The notes: a model not told the origin generated them from the letters alone. A DNA stretch of 64,000 nucleotides from Streptomyces sp. SolWspMP-5a-2 (GCF_900091845.1 NZ_FMCI01000044.1:87633-151632); one strand, 5' to 3'; shown: positions 1 through 7,742, counted from the first letter of the stretch. Translations and numbers: made by a program.

Positions 1-1551
1 CTCCTCGGCGGCCTCCACCGCGGCCTGCTGCGCGGCGGTGACGTCCTGCTCCGTTTCGAGCGCGCGTCGGCGCGTTTCGACAGCGGCCTTGTGGGCTTCG
101 GCGGCGGCCTTCTCGTTCTGCGCGATCTCCTGCTCGCGGCGCGCGGTTTCGGCCAGGGCGGCGAGGGTCTCCGCGTCGCTGTCGGCGGCGGCGCGGCGGG
201 CTGCCGCCGCTTCGGCCTCGAGCCGGTCGGCCTCGGCTGTCGCGGCGGCCGCCGCGGCACGGTCCTCGGCGGCCTGCCGCGCGGCGGCGGCGGCGAGCGC
301 CGACTCGGTGGCCTCCGCTTCCTGGATCGCGACCCGCTCCTCCGCCTCCGCGACCGCGGACGCCTTGGCGTACGCGGCGCGGGAAGCGACCGAAGCGACC
401 GACTTCCGAGCCTCGGCCCGCTCCTCCGCTTCGGCGACCTCGGCCTGCTTGGCCAGGAGACGGATCCGGGCGTCGGCCGCGCGGATCTGGGCATCGACTG
501 CCTCCTGCTCAGCGGTCTCCTGCTGCTGCGCCGTCTGGTCTGCCTCGGCCTGGCGGGCCTGCTCCGGGATCGCGAGCGCCTCGGCGACCGTGAGCCCGTA
601 GCGCGCCATCGTGATCGGCAGCAGCGCCTCCTTCGGCGCGGACTTCCAGCCGCGCGGGTACCGCTCCCCCTTGGGGTAGAGGCGGTCCAGCTCCGCTCGG
701 TAGATGAGCTGGTCACAGCGCCTGTCTACCGCTTCCTGGTAGGAGCTGATGCGCAGCAGGACCATGTCCCGGAACAGCAGGTAGGCGCCGAGCGGGTTCA
801 GGAGCCAGCGCTCGCGCGGGATGCTTTCCCGCGCCTCCTCACCGGCCTCGATGGCCTCGAGGCGGGTCACCTGCACGATGACCTTCCGCGCGGCCTCGAC
901 GGCGATGACGAACATCACCGGGATCACCGCGTGCATGCCGACACCGACCGGGTCCGCGGTCAGCGACCGTCCGCCGGACGCCGCGTTGAAGATGATCGTC
1001 GCGGCGGTGAAGGCGTGGGCGGTGAGGCGTACGAGGGGCCAGCGGATCCGGCGGCGGGTGAGGACGAGGTCGAGGGCGTAGAGGACGACGATGCCGACGT
1101 CGACGCCGATCGGGAAGACAGCGGCGAAGTCGCCGAAGCCTCGTTTTTCGGCCATGCGGACGAGGGCCCGGTAGGAGCCGTAGAAGCCGATCCCGGCGAG
1201 CCCGAGGCCGCCGAGGAGTGCGAGGAGGTTGAGGCCGTGGTGGGCTGCCCTCGGAACAGATTCCTGCGCGCTCGGAACGCCCGGGCGCGCGCCCGGAACG
1301 GCAACCGGTGCGCTCGGAACGGCCCGGGTACGCGTCTTCGCACTGCGGGTGCGGCGCTGCGCGAAGGGCAGCCACGGACGGCGCTGGACGTCTGCGCTCG
1401 GAACGCCCGGGCGCGCGCTCGGAATGGTGGGCGGTGCGCTCGGAACGCCCGGGCGCGCGGTCGGAATGGTGGGCGGTGCGCTCGGAACGGCGGCGGGTGT
1501 GCCCGGGGCGGGGCGGCGGCGCCGGGTCACGAAGCGCGGCAGGAGGGGCAT
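1..1551 (-). CDS. DUF2637 membrane protein, C-terminus cut by window edge
   Basis: The minus frame is open from an ATG at 1551 to the window edge, giving 517 residues with no stop. Residues 15-75 are a Pro/Ala-rich region with repeats such as RPGVPSA and PPTIP. From residue 105 there are about four hydrophobic segments (roughly 107-124, 145-161, 172-188, 205-220) with the DUF2637 look (GIGFYGSYRALVRMA, PIGVDVGIVVLYALD). The remainder is a long Ala/Glu/Arg-rich helix, probably a coiled coil. DUF2637 proteins are common on actinobacterial plasmids and integrative elements and have no established function. The start was chosen because GGAAGG lies upstream and the frame matches the domain. Confidence 0.85.
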   Translation of the reverse strand, partial: MPLLPRFVTRRRRPAPGTPAAVPSAPPTIPTARPGVPSAPPTIPSARPGVPSADVQRRPWLPFAQRRTRSAKTRTRAVPSAPVAVPGARPGVPSAQESVPRAAHHGLNLLALLGGLGLAGIGFYGSYRALVRMAEKRGFGDFAAVFPIGVDVGIVVLYALDLVLTRRRIRWPLVRLTAHAFTAATIIFNAASGGRSLTADPVGVGMHAVIPVMFVIAVEAARKVIVQVTRLEAIEAGEEARESIPRERWLLNPLGAYLLFRDMVLLRISSYQEAVDRRCDQLIYRAELDRLYPKGERYPRGWKSAPKEALLPITMARYGLTVAEALAIPEQARQAEADQTAQQQETAEQEAVDAQIRAADARIRLLAKQAEVAEAEERAEARKSVASVASRAAYAKASAVAEAEERVAIQEAEATESALAAAAARQAAEDRAAAAAATAEADRLEAEAAAARRAAADSDAETLAALAETARREQEIAQNEKAAAEAHKAAVETRRRALETEQDVTAAQQAAVEAAEE

Positions 1552-1637
1552 CAGCGGGGGCCTTCCAGGAGCGAACCGAGCGGCTTCGGGCGGGCAGACC
1601 GACGCCCTCGGAACGGGGCGTCGGCCGGTGGGGCGGG

Positions 1638-1991
1638 TCAGTAGCGGTCGCCGACGTGGGTCCGGCGCCAACGGGAGCTGCTGACGCAGACCGTGGTGCC
1701 GGTGTCGAGCAGGAGCTGCCAGCACTCGGCGGTGCGGTGCGGTACACGGCGGGTTCCGGCGGGTACCTGGCGGCACGTGCGGACGGTTGTGGTCTTCCGC
1801 AGGCGGTGCTTGGTCTGGGTGGTGCACACGCTGCGGTTGCGGCGTTCGCTGGTCCACGTGGTGTGCGCCGCGGTGTGCGTCTTCTCGACGACCCGGCCGT
1901 GCGCCGGGCTGCTGGAGTGGCCCGGCGTGCAAGCGGTGAGCGCGACGGCGAGCACGACCGCGGCCGCCGCGCCCCGCGCGGCCCTGTTCAT
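1638..1991 (-). CDS. small lipoprotein
   Basis: 117 residues from an ATG at 1991. The N-terminus is a signal peptide with a lipobox (VALTACTPG), so the mature protein should be anchored to the membrane by a lipid on Cys. The rest is basic, with four scattered Cys residues that could form disulfides. Its ATG overlaps the upstream stop (ATGA). The Shine-Dalgarno GGAGGGCAGGA lies inside a perfect palindrome formed by the end of the upstream gene, so translation probably depends on coupling. I do not recognise a family. Confidence 0.75.
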   Translation of the reverse strand: MNRAARGAAAAVVLAVALTACTPGHSSSPAHGRVVEKTHTAAHTTWTSERRNRSVCTTQTKHRLRKTTTVRTCRQVPAGTRRVPHRTAECWQLLLDTGTTVCVSSSRWRRTHVGDRY

Positions 1992-2362
1992 TCCTGCCCT
2001 CCGGAGGGCAGGAACTTGGTCGCGGTCGCATGGACCGTCAGCCCGTCGACGACGCTGCGGACATCGACGTAAAGCGAACTGGAGCTGAAGGGCGTCTCCG
2101 CGACGGGGGCGCCCCAGTGCTCCGCCCACTGCCGGACGTCCTCCGGGCTCTCACAGAGGATCTGGATCCAGCTCGAGTCGCCGGGCTTCTCTCGGCTCCC
2201 GAAGTGGACGTCGACCGAGGAGGGAAGGGGCAGATGAGTGGGGAGCGAGGGGATGAGGGCGCGCGCTCGCTGGCCGAAGCGGAACGCGGCAGCCTCGACC
2301 TGGTCGACGCCGTGCTGGAGCTGCGACTCGATTGCGGCCCATCCGGGTCCGGGGCTGGTCAC
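1988..2362 (-). CDS. hypothetical protein, 124 aa
   Basis: GTG start at 2362 overlapping the preceding stop by 4 bases, and an ATGA overlap with the lipoprotein gene downstream. It encodes a soluble protein of ordinary composition, with a helical N-terminus (ESQLQHGVDQVEAAAFRFG) and a mixed strand/helix second half. The segment WIQILCESPEDVRQWAEHWG recalls a small alpha/beta domain seen in many actinobacterial element proteins, but I cannot name a family. No signal peptide or membrane segment is seen. Confidence 0.65.
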   Translation of the reverse strand: MTSPGPGWAAIESQLQHGVDQVEAAAFRFGQRARALIPSLPTHLPLPSSVDVHFGSREKPGDSSWIQILCESPEDVRQWAEHWGAPVAETPFSSSSLYVDVRSVVDGLTVHATATKFLPSGGQE

Positions 2363-2934
2363 AGGTCACCGTCCAGCTCGGCGCGCTGGTCGGCGGCGGC
2401 GAGGGTCTCACCGGCGCGGGCCAGGGCGTTGGAGACGCAGGTGGGGGTGCAGTACCAGCGGTAGACGTCGTCGGTGCCGGCGACCAGGAGCCGGGTCCAG
2501 CCGAACATGTCGACGGGGTCGAAGTCGTGGTCGGTCCCGCAGCCGCGGGTGGGGCAGACGGCGGCGAGGTCGCGGAGCTCCACGTCGAGGAGCGACGCGA
2601 GCCGGACCCGCTCCTCCGGCAGGATCTCGACGTTCACAGCGATGCCGGCGTCGCTGGCGCACCTGATGACGGCCCTTTCTGTGAGCGCGGTCCCGTCCGG
2701 GTAGTCGACGCTGCCCGCCCAGTCGAGGTTGAGGGCGACGGGTGTGGAGGACTGCGCCCACTGGCGCAGATGGAGGACAGCGTCGCCGCGGCCGGGGTCA
2801 AGCTCCCAGTCCTGCGGGAGGCTCTCGATCTGGTTGGCGGCGTCGGAGAGGACGCCGAGCCGAACGGCGCTGCCGAGGATCTTCCGCAGGGCCCGGTGAC
2901 GGGCGGTGAAGAGGTGTTCGGGCGTGTGCTTCAC
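2359..2934 (-). CDS. hypothetical protein with zinc-ribbon-like C-terminus
   Basis: 191 residues from a GTG at 2934 preceded by GGGAG. The N-terminal two thirds look like a compact alpha/beta domain. Near residues 130-165 there are two Cys pairs (CPTRGC and CTPTC) separated by about 30 residues, a spacing that suggests a structural zinc site. It sits 22 bp after the glycosyltransferase stop in the same transcript and overlaps the next gene by 4 bases. No catalytic motif is recognised. Confidence 0.65.
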   Translation of the reverse strand: MKHTPEHLFTARHRALRKILGSAVRLGVLSDAANQIESLPQDWELDPGRGDAVLHLRQWAQSSTPVALNLDWAGSVDYPDGTALTERAVIRCASDAGIAVNVEILPEERVRLASLLDVELRDLAAVCPTRGCGTDHDFDPVDMFGWTRLLVAGTDDVYRWYCTPTCVSNALARAGETLAAADQRAELDGDL

Positions 2935-2956
2935 GATCTGGTGCTCCCTGTCTGGG

Positions 2957-4321
2957 TCAGCGTCGCCGGAGAGCGAGCTGGAGGGTCGTTTCGTTGTCGG
3001 CGTGGGGGTCCAGGAGCTTCGCGACGGGCGGCAGTTGCTGGGTTGCGTCAGGGGCCGGGCGCGGGGCGGGGAGGGTGGGGCCGGCGTGAGCGTTGCCGCG
3101 GGTGACCCATCCGCGGTCGCGGAGCTTGGCGACGGCCCAGTACTTCGCCGGGTAGATCACGGCGACCTTGACGATGAGCTCGACCGGGGTGGCCCACAGC
3201 CACGTGAGCAGCTTGGTGGTCCAGTGCATGTGCGGCCGGCGGATCATGTACTGGGCGGTCTCGGCGTACCGGATGGCGAGGTAAGAGCCGAAGGCGATGG
3301 CCACGTACTCGGGGGCGGTGTGGAAGAAGACGCCGGACGCGGTCATGGTGAGCAGGACCGGCAGCATGATCCACTGGGTGACGGCGAGGAGGGGGAAGAG
3401 GAGCTTCTTCCACTCCAGGTTGATCACCGCGAACGGCAGAGCCTGCCAGGACGACTTGCCCCAGCGGAGACGCTGTTTGAAGAGGCCGCCCAGACTGTCG
3501 GGCATCGCGGAGTGGACGACGGCGTCGTTGACGACGACGACGTCTCCCCGCAGCAGCGCATACATGGTGAGGCGGCGGTCGTCGCCGTTGGTGCCGGAGG
3601 ACACGTAGTCGGCCAAGTTGTCGAAGACCACGTGGGCCCGGTAGAGGGCCAGAGCGCCGGAGGTGGTCTCCACGGCACCCAGGACGGACCGGGACGAGCG
3701 GATCATCAGGCAGGACGTGCCGATGTTCAGGTCCGAGATCCGGGTGATCCAGTTGTCGGCGAAGTTCCGGGTCAGGATCAGGCCCGTCGCCGCCATGACG
3801 CGCCGCTTCGACATGGCGCGCATGAGGTGCTCGAGGGCGTCGTCCCCGGGCACGGAGTCGGAGTCGACGGTGAGGATGAAGTCCCAGTCCTGGCGGCGCA
3901 GCGTCTGCAGGACGCCGGCCTGCGCGCAGCGCTTACCGCCGTTGGGTTGCCGGTGCCAGCGGATCTTCGGGTGTGGAAACGGGCGGACCGGGGCCTTTGC
4001 GGAGCCGTCGTCCATGACGTGGATCTCGGTGACGGGGTAGGTCTGCCGCAGCAGCGCGTCGAGCGCGGCGCGCAGCAGCTCGGGTTCTTCCTCGAAGGCG
4101 GGGACGATCGCGACGACCCGCCCGGTCGCGATGCGGCGCCGCGACCAGTGCGAGTTGACCTCGAGGGAGGAGATGTAGAAGGTGATGAGCCCTGCGTCGA
4201 ACAAGTACAGGGCGGTCAGGAAGTGCCGGTCGCTGTCGCCGATGGCGAGGTGGTAGGTGGCCGCCCAGGCGGCCACCCCCACCGCGCCAAAGACGCAGGC
4301 GGCGAGCCTGCTGTACCTCAT
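2957..4321 (-). CDS. membrane glycosyltransferase family 2, hyaluronan-synthase-like
   Basis: 454 residues. Two N-terminal hydrophobic segments (about 5-24 and 37-52) precede a GT2 domain, and at least three more membrane segments follow (about 308-328, 338-352, 370-390). The processive-synthase motifs are all present: DDGS 104-107, NGGKR 127-131, DSDS 153-156, SGALALYR 221-228, GDDRRLT 246-252 and QRLRW 283-287. This set is typical of HAS/NodC/chitin-synthase enzymes, which polymerise a UDP-sugar and extrude the chain across the membrane. A UDP-sugar dehydrogenase lies just upstream, so a polymer containing a uronic acid is inferred; the actual sugars are unknown. The ATG overlaps the stop of a 52-residue membrane peptide gene (ATGA). 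Confidence 0.85.
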   Translation of the reverse strand: MRYSRLAACVFGAVGVAAWAATYHLAIGDSDRHFLTALYLFDAGLITFYISSLEVNSHWSRRRIATGRVVAIVPAFEEEPELLRAALDALLRQTYPVTEIHVMDDGSAKAPVRPFPHPKIRWHRQPNGGKRCAQAGVLQTLRRQDWDFILTVDSDSVPGDDALEHLMRAMSKRRVMAATGLILTRNFADNWITRISDLNIGTSCLMIRSSRSVLGAVETTSGALALYRAHVVFDNLADYVSSGTNGDDRRLTMYALLRGDVVVVNDAVVHSAMPDSLGGLFKQRLRWGKSSWQALPFAVINLEWKKLLFPLLAVTQWIMLPVLLTMTASGVFFHTAPEYVAIAFGSYLAIRYAETAQYMIRRPHMHWTTKLLTWLWATPVELIVKVAVIYPAKYWAVAKLRDRGWVTRGNAHAGPTLPAPRPAPDATQQLPPVAKLLDPHADNETTLQLALRRR

Positions 4322-4479
4322 CAGCCCGCGTACCTCTTTCCGCGGTTCGCGGCGCGGTAGATCAACGCACCGCCCACGACGAGCGCGATGATCGCGGCAA
4401 TGGTCCAGCTGAATGCCGCGGTGCCTCCGAAGAGCGCGACGGACGCGCCGGTCTTCGCGAGGGTTCCTCTCCCGTACAT
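4321..4479 (-). CDS. 52-residue single-pass membrane peptide
   Basis: ATG at 4479 with a good AGGAGAAA ribosome site, ending at 4321 with an ATGA overlap onto the glycosyltransferase. The sequence is an almost uninterrupted hydrophobic stretch at residues 12-41 followed by a basic tail (RAANRGKR), so a single membrane helix with the tail in the cytosol is likely. It lies exactly between the dehydrogenase and the synthase, which suggests a small subunit or regulator of the synthase. That role is inferred only from position. Confidence 0.7.
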   Translation of the reverse strand: MYGRGTLAKTGASVALFGGTAAFSWTIAAIIALVVGGALIYRAANRGKRYAG

Positions 4480-4506
4480 GACCTGTTTCTCCTGTGAGTT
4501 GGGCGG

Positions 4507-5757
4507 CTAGAGCCGCTCGATGTGCGGGGCGACGGGCATGACGCCCCGCGTGTCCAGCACGTAGGCCGACCCGTCGGCGACGCGCTGGAGGTCGAACTCG
4601 TCGTGCGGTGTGAGCAGCACGACGGCGTCGTAGTGGCTCAGGTCGTCCGGCACCCGCGAGCCGGTGATCCCCACGTAGTTGGGCATCGGGCTCGGGTCGA
4701 TGACGGTGACGAGCGCTCCCTTCGCAGTGAGGCGCCTGATGACCTCGAGCGCCGGGGACTGGCGCATGTCGGCGGTGCCGGGCTTGTAGGCCGCGCCGAG
4801 CGCGAGGATCCGGGCTCCGAACATGCCCAGGTGGTGGCGCTGGTTGATGCCGTCCTGAAGGCGCTGGACCACGTAGTCGGGCTGGACGCTGTTGATGTCC
4901 TGGGCGAGCTCGACGAGGCGGACGGCGTGGCCGTGGCGGGTGCGGGCGTGGTGGGTGAGGTAGACGGGATCAACCGGCAGGCAGTGCCCCCCGACGCCCG
5001 GCCCCGGCAGGAACTTGGCGAACCCGAACGGCTTGGTGCCCGCCAAGTCGAGGGTGCGCCAGACGTCGGCGCCCAGGACGTGCGCGAGCTGGGCGAGTTC
5101 GTTGACGAGGGCGATGTTGACGTGCCGGAACGTGTTCTCGAAGACCTTCGCGAGCTCGGCTTCCTCGAGGGTCTCGGCGAGGACGGTGCATTGGGTGATC
5201 CCGGCGTAGAAACGCTCGGCCAGGTCGCGGCAGCCGCGGGTGAGTCCGGACACGATCTTCGGGGTGTTCCCGAACGTCCACGCCGGATTGCCGGGGTCGA
5301 TCCGCTCGGGGCTGAAGCCGACGTGGAAGTCCTCACCGGCGGTCCATCCGGTGGCCTTCTCCAGGATCGGGACGACGATGTCGCGGGTGGTGCCCGGGTA
5401 CGTCGTGGACTCCAGCACGACCAGCGCACCGGCCTGCAGGTGTGCGGCGAGGGTGCGGGTCGCGTTCTCGACGAAGGACAGATCGGGCTGGCCGTTGGCG
5501 AGGGGCGTGGGCACGGTGATGACGGCGACGTCGTAGTCGGCGAGCTCTGCCGGGTGGCGGGTGGGCTCGTAGCGGCCGGTCAGCAGAGCTCCGGCCAGCG
5601 CCTGGTCGTCGACGTCGTCGACGTACGACTTGCCGTTCATGAGGTGGAGCAGTCGCTCCTCGGCGGGTTCGAACCCGATGACGGTGTGGCCGGCGGTGAC
5701 GGCGGCCATGGCGAGGGGCAGGCCGACGTAGCCCTGCCCCATCACGGCGATCTTCAC
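4507..5757 (-). CDS. nucleotide-sugar (UDP-hexose/HexNAc) 6-dehydrogenase
   Basis: 416 residues, GTG start with GGAAGGA upstream. The N-terminal Rossmann fold has GQGYVGLPLA (7-16); ESTTYPGTT is at 116-124, a conserved Lys lies near 203, and the catalytic Cys259 is in GPGVGGHCLPVDP. The enzyme oxidises C6 of a UDP-sugar twice using NAD to give a uronic acid. The GYVGLPLA and ESTTYPGTT signatures are closer to the WbpA/WecC group (UDP-N-acetylhexosamine) than to classical UDP-glucose dehydrogenases, so the substrate is open. Pairing with the HAS-like synthase recalls hasB-hasA of streptococci. Confidence 0.9.
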   Translation of the reverse strand: MKIAVMGQGYVGLPLAMAAVTAGHTVIGFEPAEERLLHLMNGKSYVDDVDDQALAGALLTGRYEPTRHPAELADYDVAVITVPTPLANGQPDLSFVENATRTLAAHLQAGALVVLESTTYPGTTRDIVVPILEKATGWTAGEDFHVGFSPERIDPGNPAWTFGNTPKIVSGLTRGCRDLAERFYAGITQCTVLAETLEEAELAKVFENTFRHVNIALVNELAQLAHVLGADVWRTLDLAGTKPFGFAKFLPGPGVGGHCLPVDPVYLTHHARTRHGHAVRLVELAQDINSVQPDYVVQRLQDGINQRHHLGMFGARILALGAAYKPGTADMRQSPALEVIRRLTAKGALVTVIDPSPMPNYVGITGSRVPDDLSHYDAVVLLTPHDEFDLQRVADGSAYVLDTRGVMPVAPHIERL

Positions 5758-5807
5758 GAGTGGAGGTCCTTCCAGATACCGGAAGCTGGGGTCAGCGGAG
5801 GCGGGGC

Positions 5808-6041
5808 CTAGACGTGTCCGGTCGAGGGCGCCCAGTCGGCGGCGTGCTTCCGGGCGGGGCAGGGGCTGTTCCCCGGGAGAAGCCCCTCGCGGATTCCGGA
5901 CTCTCCGGTCGTCTCGCGCTGCTGCTGGGCCGTGCGCGAGTTCCGGAGGTCGGCGGCGCAGCGCGCCAGGAGCTCGGGGGCCGTGGCGCCCAGGTCCTCG
6001 ACGACGTCGGTGAGGTCGACGGGTCCCAGGTCGCGGCTCAC
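5808..6041 (-). CDS. hypothetical protein, 77 aa
   Basis: GTG start at 6041 overlapping the upstream stop by 4 bases (GTGA). The N-terminal half is an acidic amphipathic helix (DLTDVVEDLGATAPELLARC); the C-terminal half is polar and probably disordered. It lies 50 bp before the dehydrogenase on the same strand. No family recognised. Confidence 0.55.
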   Translation of the reverse strand: MSRDLGPVDLTDVVEDLGATAPELLARCAADLRNSRTAQQQRETTGESGIREGLLPGNSPCPARKHAADWAPSTGHV

Positions 6042-6376
6042 TGCGCCACCGCCAGCGTGCGCAGCCGCGCCGCGTACTCGGCGATCGTTCCGTCCACCGG
6101 GGGCAGCGCCTGTGTGACGAGCGGGCCGACGAGGGCTCGGTGGTCGTAGGACACGGCGGGCAGGAGGCTGCCGATGATGCTGGGGGTGAGGGTGGCGAGG
6201 TAGCCGCTGGTCATGCAGGGCTGCCAGGTGCCGCCGAGGGGGTGCTGGCGGGTGGCGAGCTGGGCGAGCCGACCGGCGAGGGCGATGAAGGCGCGGGCGG
6301 TGGTGGTGCGGCGCCAGGTGGAGTCGTCGTGGGGTGCGGGCCCGTTGCCGGTGGTGTGGTCGGTACGGTTGGGCAT
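6038..6376 (-). CDS. hypothetical protein, 112 aa
   Basis: ATG at 6376 preceded by a GAAAGG-type site. The frame stays open upstream, but that extension would run through a 40-bp nested palindrome and the opposite gene, so the shorter start is preferred. The protein is soluble, mostly helical, with a central hydrophobic stretch (LTPSIIGSLLPAVSY). It is the first gene of the leftward unit that ends in the polysaccharide genes and DUF2637, and is divergent from a small HTH gene. Confidence 0.6.
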   Translation of the reverse strand: MPNRTDHTTGNGPAPHDDSTWRRTTTARAFIALAGRLAQLATRQHPLGGTWQPCMTSGYLATLTPSIIGSLLPAVSYDHRALVGPLVTQALPPVDGTIAEYAARLRTLAVAQ

Positions 6377-6472
6377 GTCTGCCCTTTCGTCGCTGTCAGG
6401 GTGGACGCCCCCCGTCCCAATGGGCATGCAGGCCCGGGTCGGGGGGCTTTGTGCATCAGCAGCCATCGGGCT

Positions 6473-6512
6473 GCTTCCGCCACTGTATGGCATGCCATAC
6501 GCTTGCGGAAGC
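6473..6512. promoter_or_regulatory. nested perfect palindrome, probable operator
   Basis: The 16-bp perfect palindrome GTATGGCATGCCATAC (6485-6500) is flanked at equal 4-bp distance by the inverted octamers GCTTCCGC (6473-6480) and GCGGAAGC (6505-6512), giving a 40-bp two-level dyad. It lies between divergent genes starting at 6376 (minus) and 6539 (plus). The plus gene encodes a small HTH protein, a natural candidate to bind it. Confidence 0.7.
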
Positions 6513-6538
6513 GGCCTGCCCAAATCCCGAAGGAGCAG

Positions 6539-6865
6539 GTGTTGATCGAGGAGGAGGTCCAGCGGGTGGTCGACGCGGTGAACGCAGTGAGGGTCATCGA
6601 GGATCCCGAACGCCGGGGGCGAGCCATCACCCAGCTCCTCAAGGCGCAGTCCGAGGGGGAGCCGGACCTGCGCGAAGAGCGCCGCCGAATCGTGCTCGAC
6701 TGGCGCGCGGAGGTTCCGCCCGTGTCTTTCCGTGTGATCGCGACGCGCCTCGGTGTGTCCCTGGGCACGGTGCAGGACATCGTGCGCGGACATTCCGGCC
6801 CCTGGGGCAACCGGAGGAAGCCGAAAAAGGGGGAGGCGGAACCCGAGGCGCCCGAAGGCGCCTGA
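6539..6865 (+). CDS. small helix-turn-helix DNA-binding protein
   Basis: 108 residues from GTG 6539, or one codon shorter from TTG 6542, which has the better 6-base spacing from AAGGAG. The N-terminal half is helical; residues 63-83 (SFRVIATRLGVSLGTVQDIV) form a clear helix-turn-helix of the resolvase/sigma-4 type; the tail is basic then acidic. It is one of only four plus-strand genes in the accessory block and sits directly next to a 40-bp nested palindrome. It is inferred to be a repressor or site-binding protein for this divergent region. Confidence 0.75.
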   Translation: MLIEEEVQRVVDAVNAVRVIEDPERRGRAITQLLKAQSEGEPDLREERRRIVLDWRAEVPPVSFRVIATRLGVSLGTVQDIVRGHSGPWGNRRKPKKGEAEPEAPEGA

Positions 6866-6866
6866 C

Positions 6867-6894
6867 CCCCCGCCGGGTTTGCCGCAGGCGGGGG
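6867..6894 (+). terminator. stem-loop after the HTH gene
   Basis: CCCCCGCC (6867-6874) pairs with GGCGGGGG (6887-6894) immediately after the stop of the HTH gene. There is no U tract, as is usual in Streptomyces terminators. Confidence 0.55.
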
Positions 6895-6932
6895 ATCCGT
6901 GTGGCCTCCCGTGGGGAGCCGGGAGGCGCGGC

Positions 6933-6963
6933 GGGTCCTGCCGCCATCAGTGCGGCAGGACCC
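6933..6963. terminator. strong 11-bp stem-loop, probable bidirectional terminator
   Basis: GGGTCCTGCCG (6933-6943) and CGGCAGGACCC (6953-6963) are exact inverted copies with a 9-base loop, lying between convergent genes ending at 6865 (plus) and 7211 (minus). Confidence 0.55.
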
Positions 6964-7210
6964 GACTTGGGGGCTTCACCTGGGGGGCTCAACCACCAGG
7001 ACCACCATGCACCACAAATCGGCCACACCGATAGACGTCGGCCGAAACTAACTCCCCGAGTGCCGGAGGCGGCCCCCCTTCAGCTCGCCGAGCGCGGGCC
7101 GACAGCCGACTCCTCCGTCCCGCCGCCGCGAGGACGTCACCCAGCCGCGCGAAGCGGCCGGGCAGCACCACAAGGTGTTCGGGTGCCCAGGACGTACGGC
7201 CGATAGGTAG

Positions 7211-7576
7211 TCAGGCGTCGGAGGCGGACGGTGAGGTCTCGTCTCCCGAGCGCGACTGGAGATCTTGTGTAAGCACCCATGCCTCGTGCTCCTGGCGGGC
7301 GTAGCTGCGGGGGTGGTCCGTCCAGCGGAGGTCCCCGGCCGGGATGGGCCCGCGGCTGGTGCCGTGGGCCAGGTCGTGAGCGAGGAGCGCGCGGGCGTAC
7401 GTGTCGGCGTCGACGAGCTGCTGTGCGGCCTCGTCGGGATCGAGTGGGCTGTCCGCCAGGCGGTCGATGACGGCGGCGCGGCGGACCAGGAACTCGCGGG
7501 TGCGGTCTTCGCCGTCCGGCTCGGCAGAGGCGAGGTGGAGGCGCTGTACCTCGTAGATCTCGGATAGCAGGTCCAT
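7211..7576 (-). CDS. hypothetical protein, 121 aa
   Basis: ATG at 7576. A second possible start is an in-frame GTG about 40 codons upstream, but that adds low-complexity basic sequence. The protein is acidic and mostly helical (MDLLSEIYEVQRLHLASAEP at the start, a DTYARALLAHDLAHG helix near the middle). No membrane segment or metal motif is evident and no family is recognised. It is the last gene of its leftward unit and is followed by strong hairpins. Confidence 0.6.
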   Translation of the reverse strand: MDLLSEIYEVQRLHLASAEPDGEDRTREFLVRRAAVIDRLADSPLDPDEAAQQLVDADTYARALLAHDLAHGTSRGPIPAGDLRWTDHPRSYARQEHEAWVLTQDLQSRSGDETSPSASDA

Positions 7577-7742
7577 GCTGTCACTGTCGCCGTGACGTGG
7601 ACCCGGCGGGGCGGGGTCCTTCCGCCTTGTCTGAATTGGGGTGGCGGGTGGCCTGTTGCGGTAGATGGCGGGGTTCTTCGTCACCCAGCCCGGGCCGCGG
7701 TCACCGTTCTCGAGGGGATGCTCGGCATCTGCTCGTAGCGGG

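Larger units (their letters stand above)
6866..7210. other. 345-bp gene-free stretch with several hairpins
   Basis: No convincing gene is seen on either strand. Besides the stem-loop at 6867-6894 it holds GCCTCCCG/CGGGAGGC (6904-6911/6920-6927) and a perfect 11-bp stem GGGTCCTGCCG/CGGCAGGACCC (6933-6943/6953-6963). The stretch separates the ends of two convergent genes, so the hairpins probably stop transcription from both sides. Confidence 0.6.

Noticed and set aside
91..1644. Long plus-strand frame opposite the DUF2637 gene
   Set aside because: It is the antisense shadow of a clear membrane protein; its sequence is low-complexity Arg/Gly with no domain.
2906..4360. 484-residue plus-strand frame across the glycosyltransferase
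   Set aside because: The minus frame carries all GT2 motifs; the plus frame is an antisense shadow caused by high GC.
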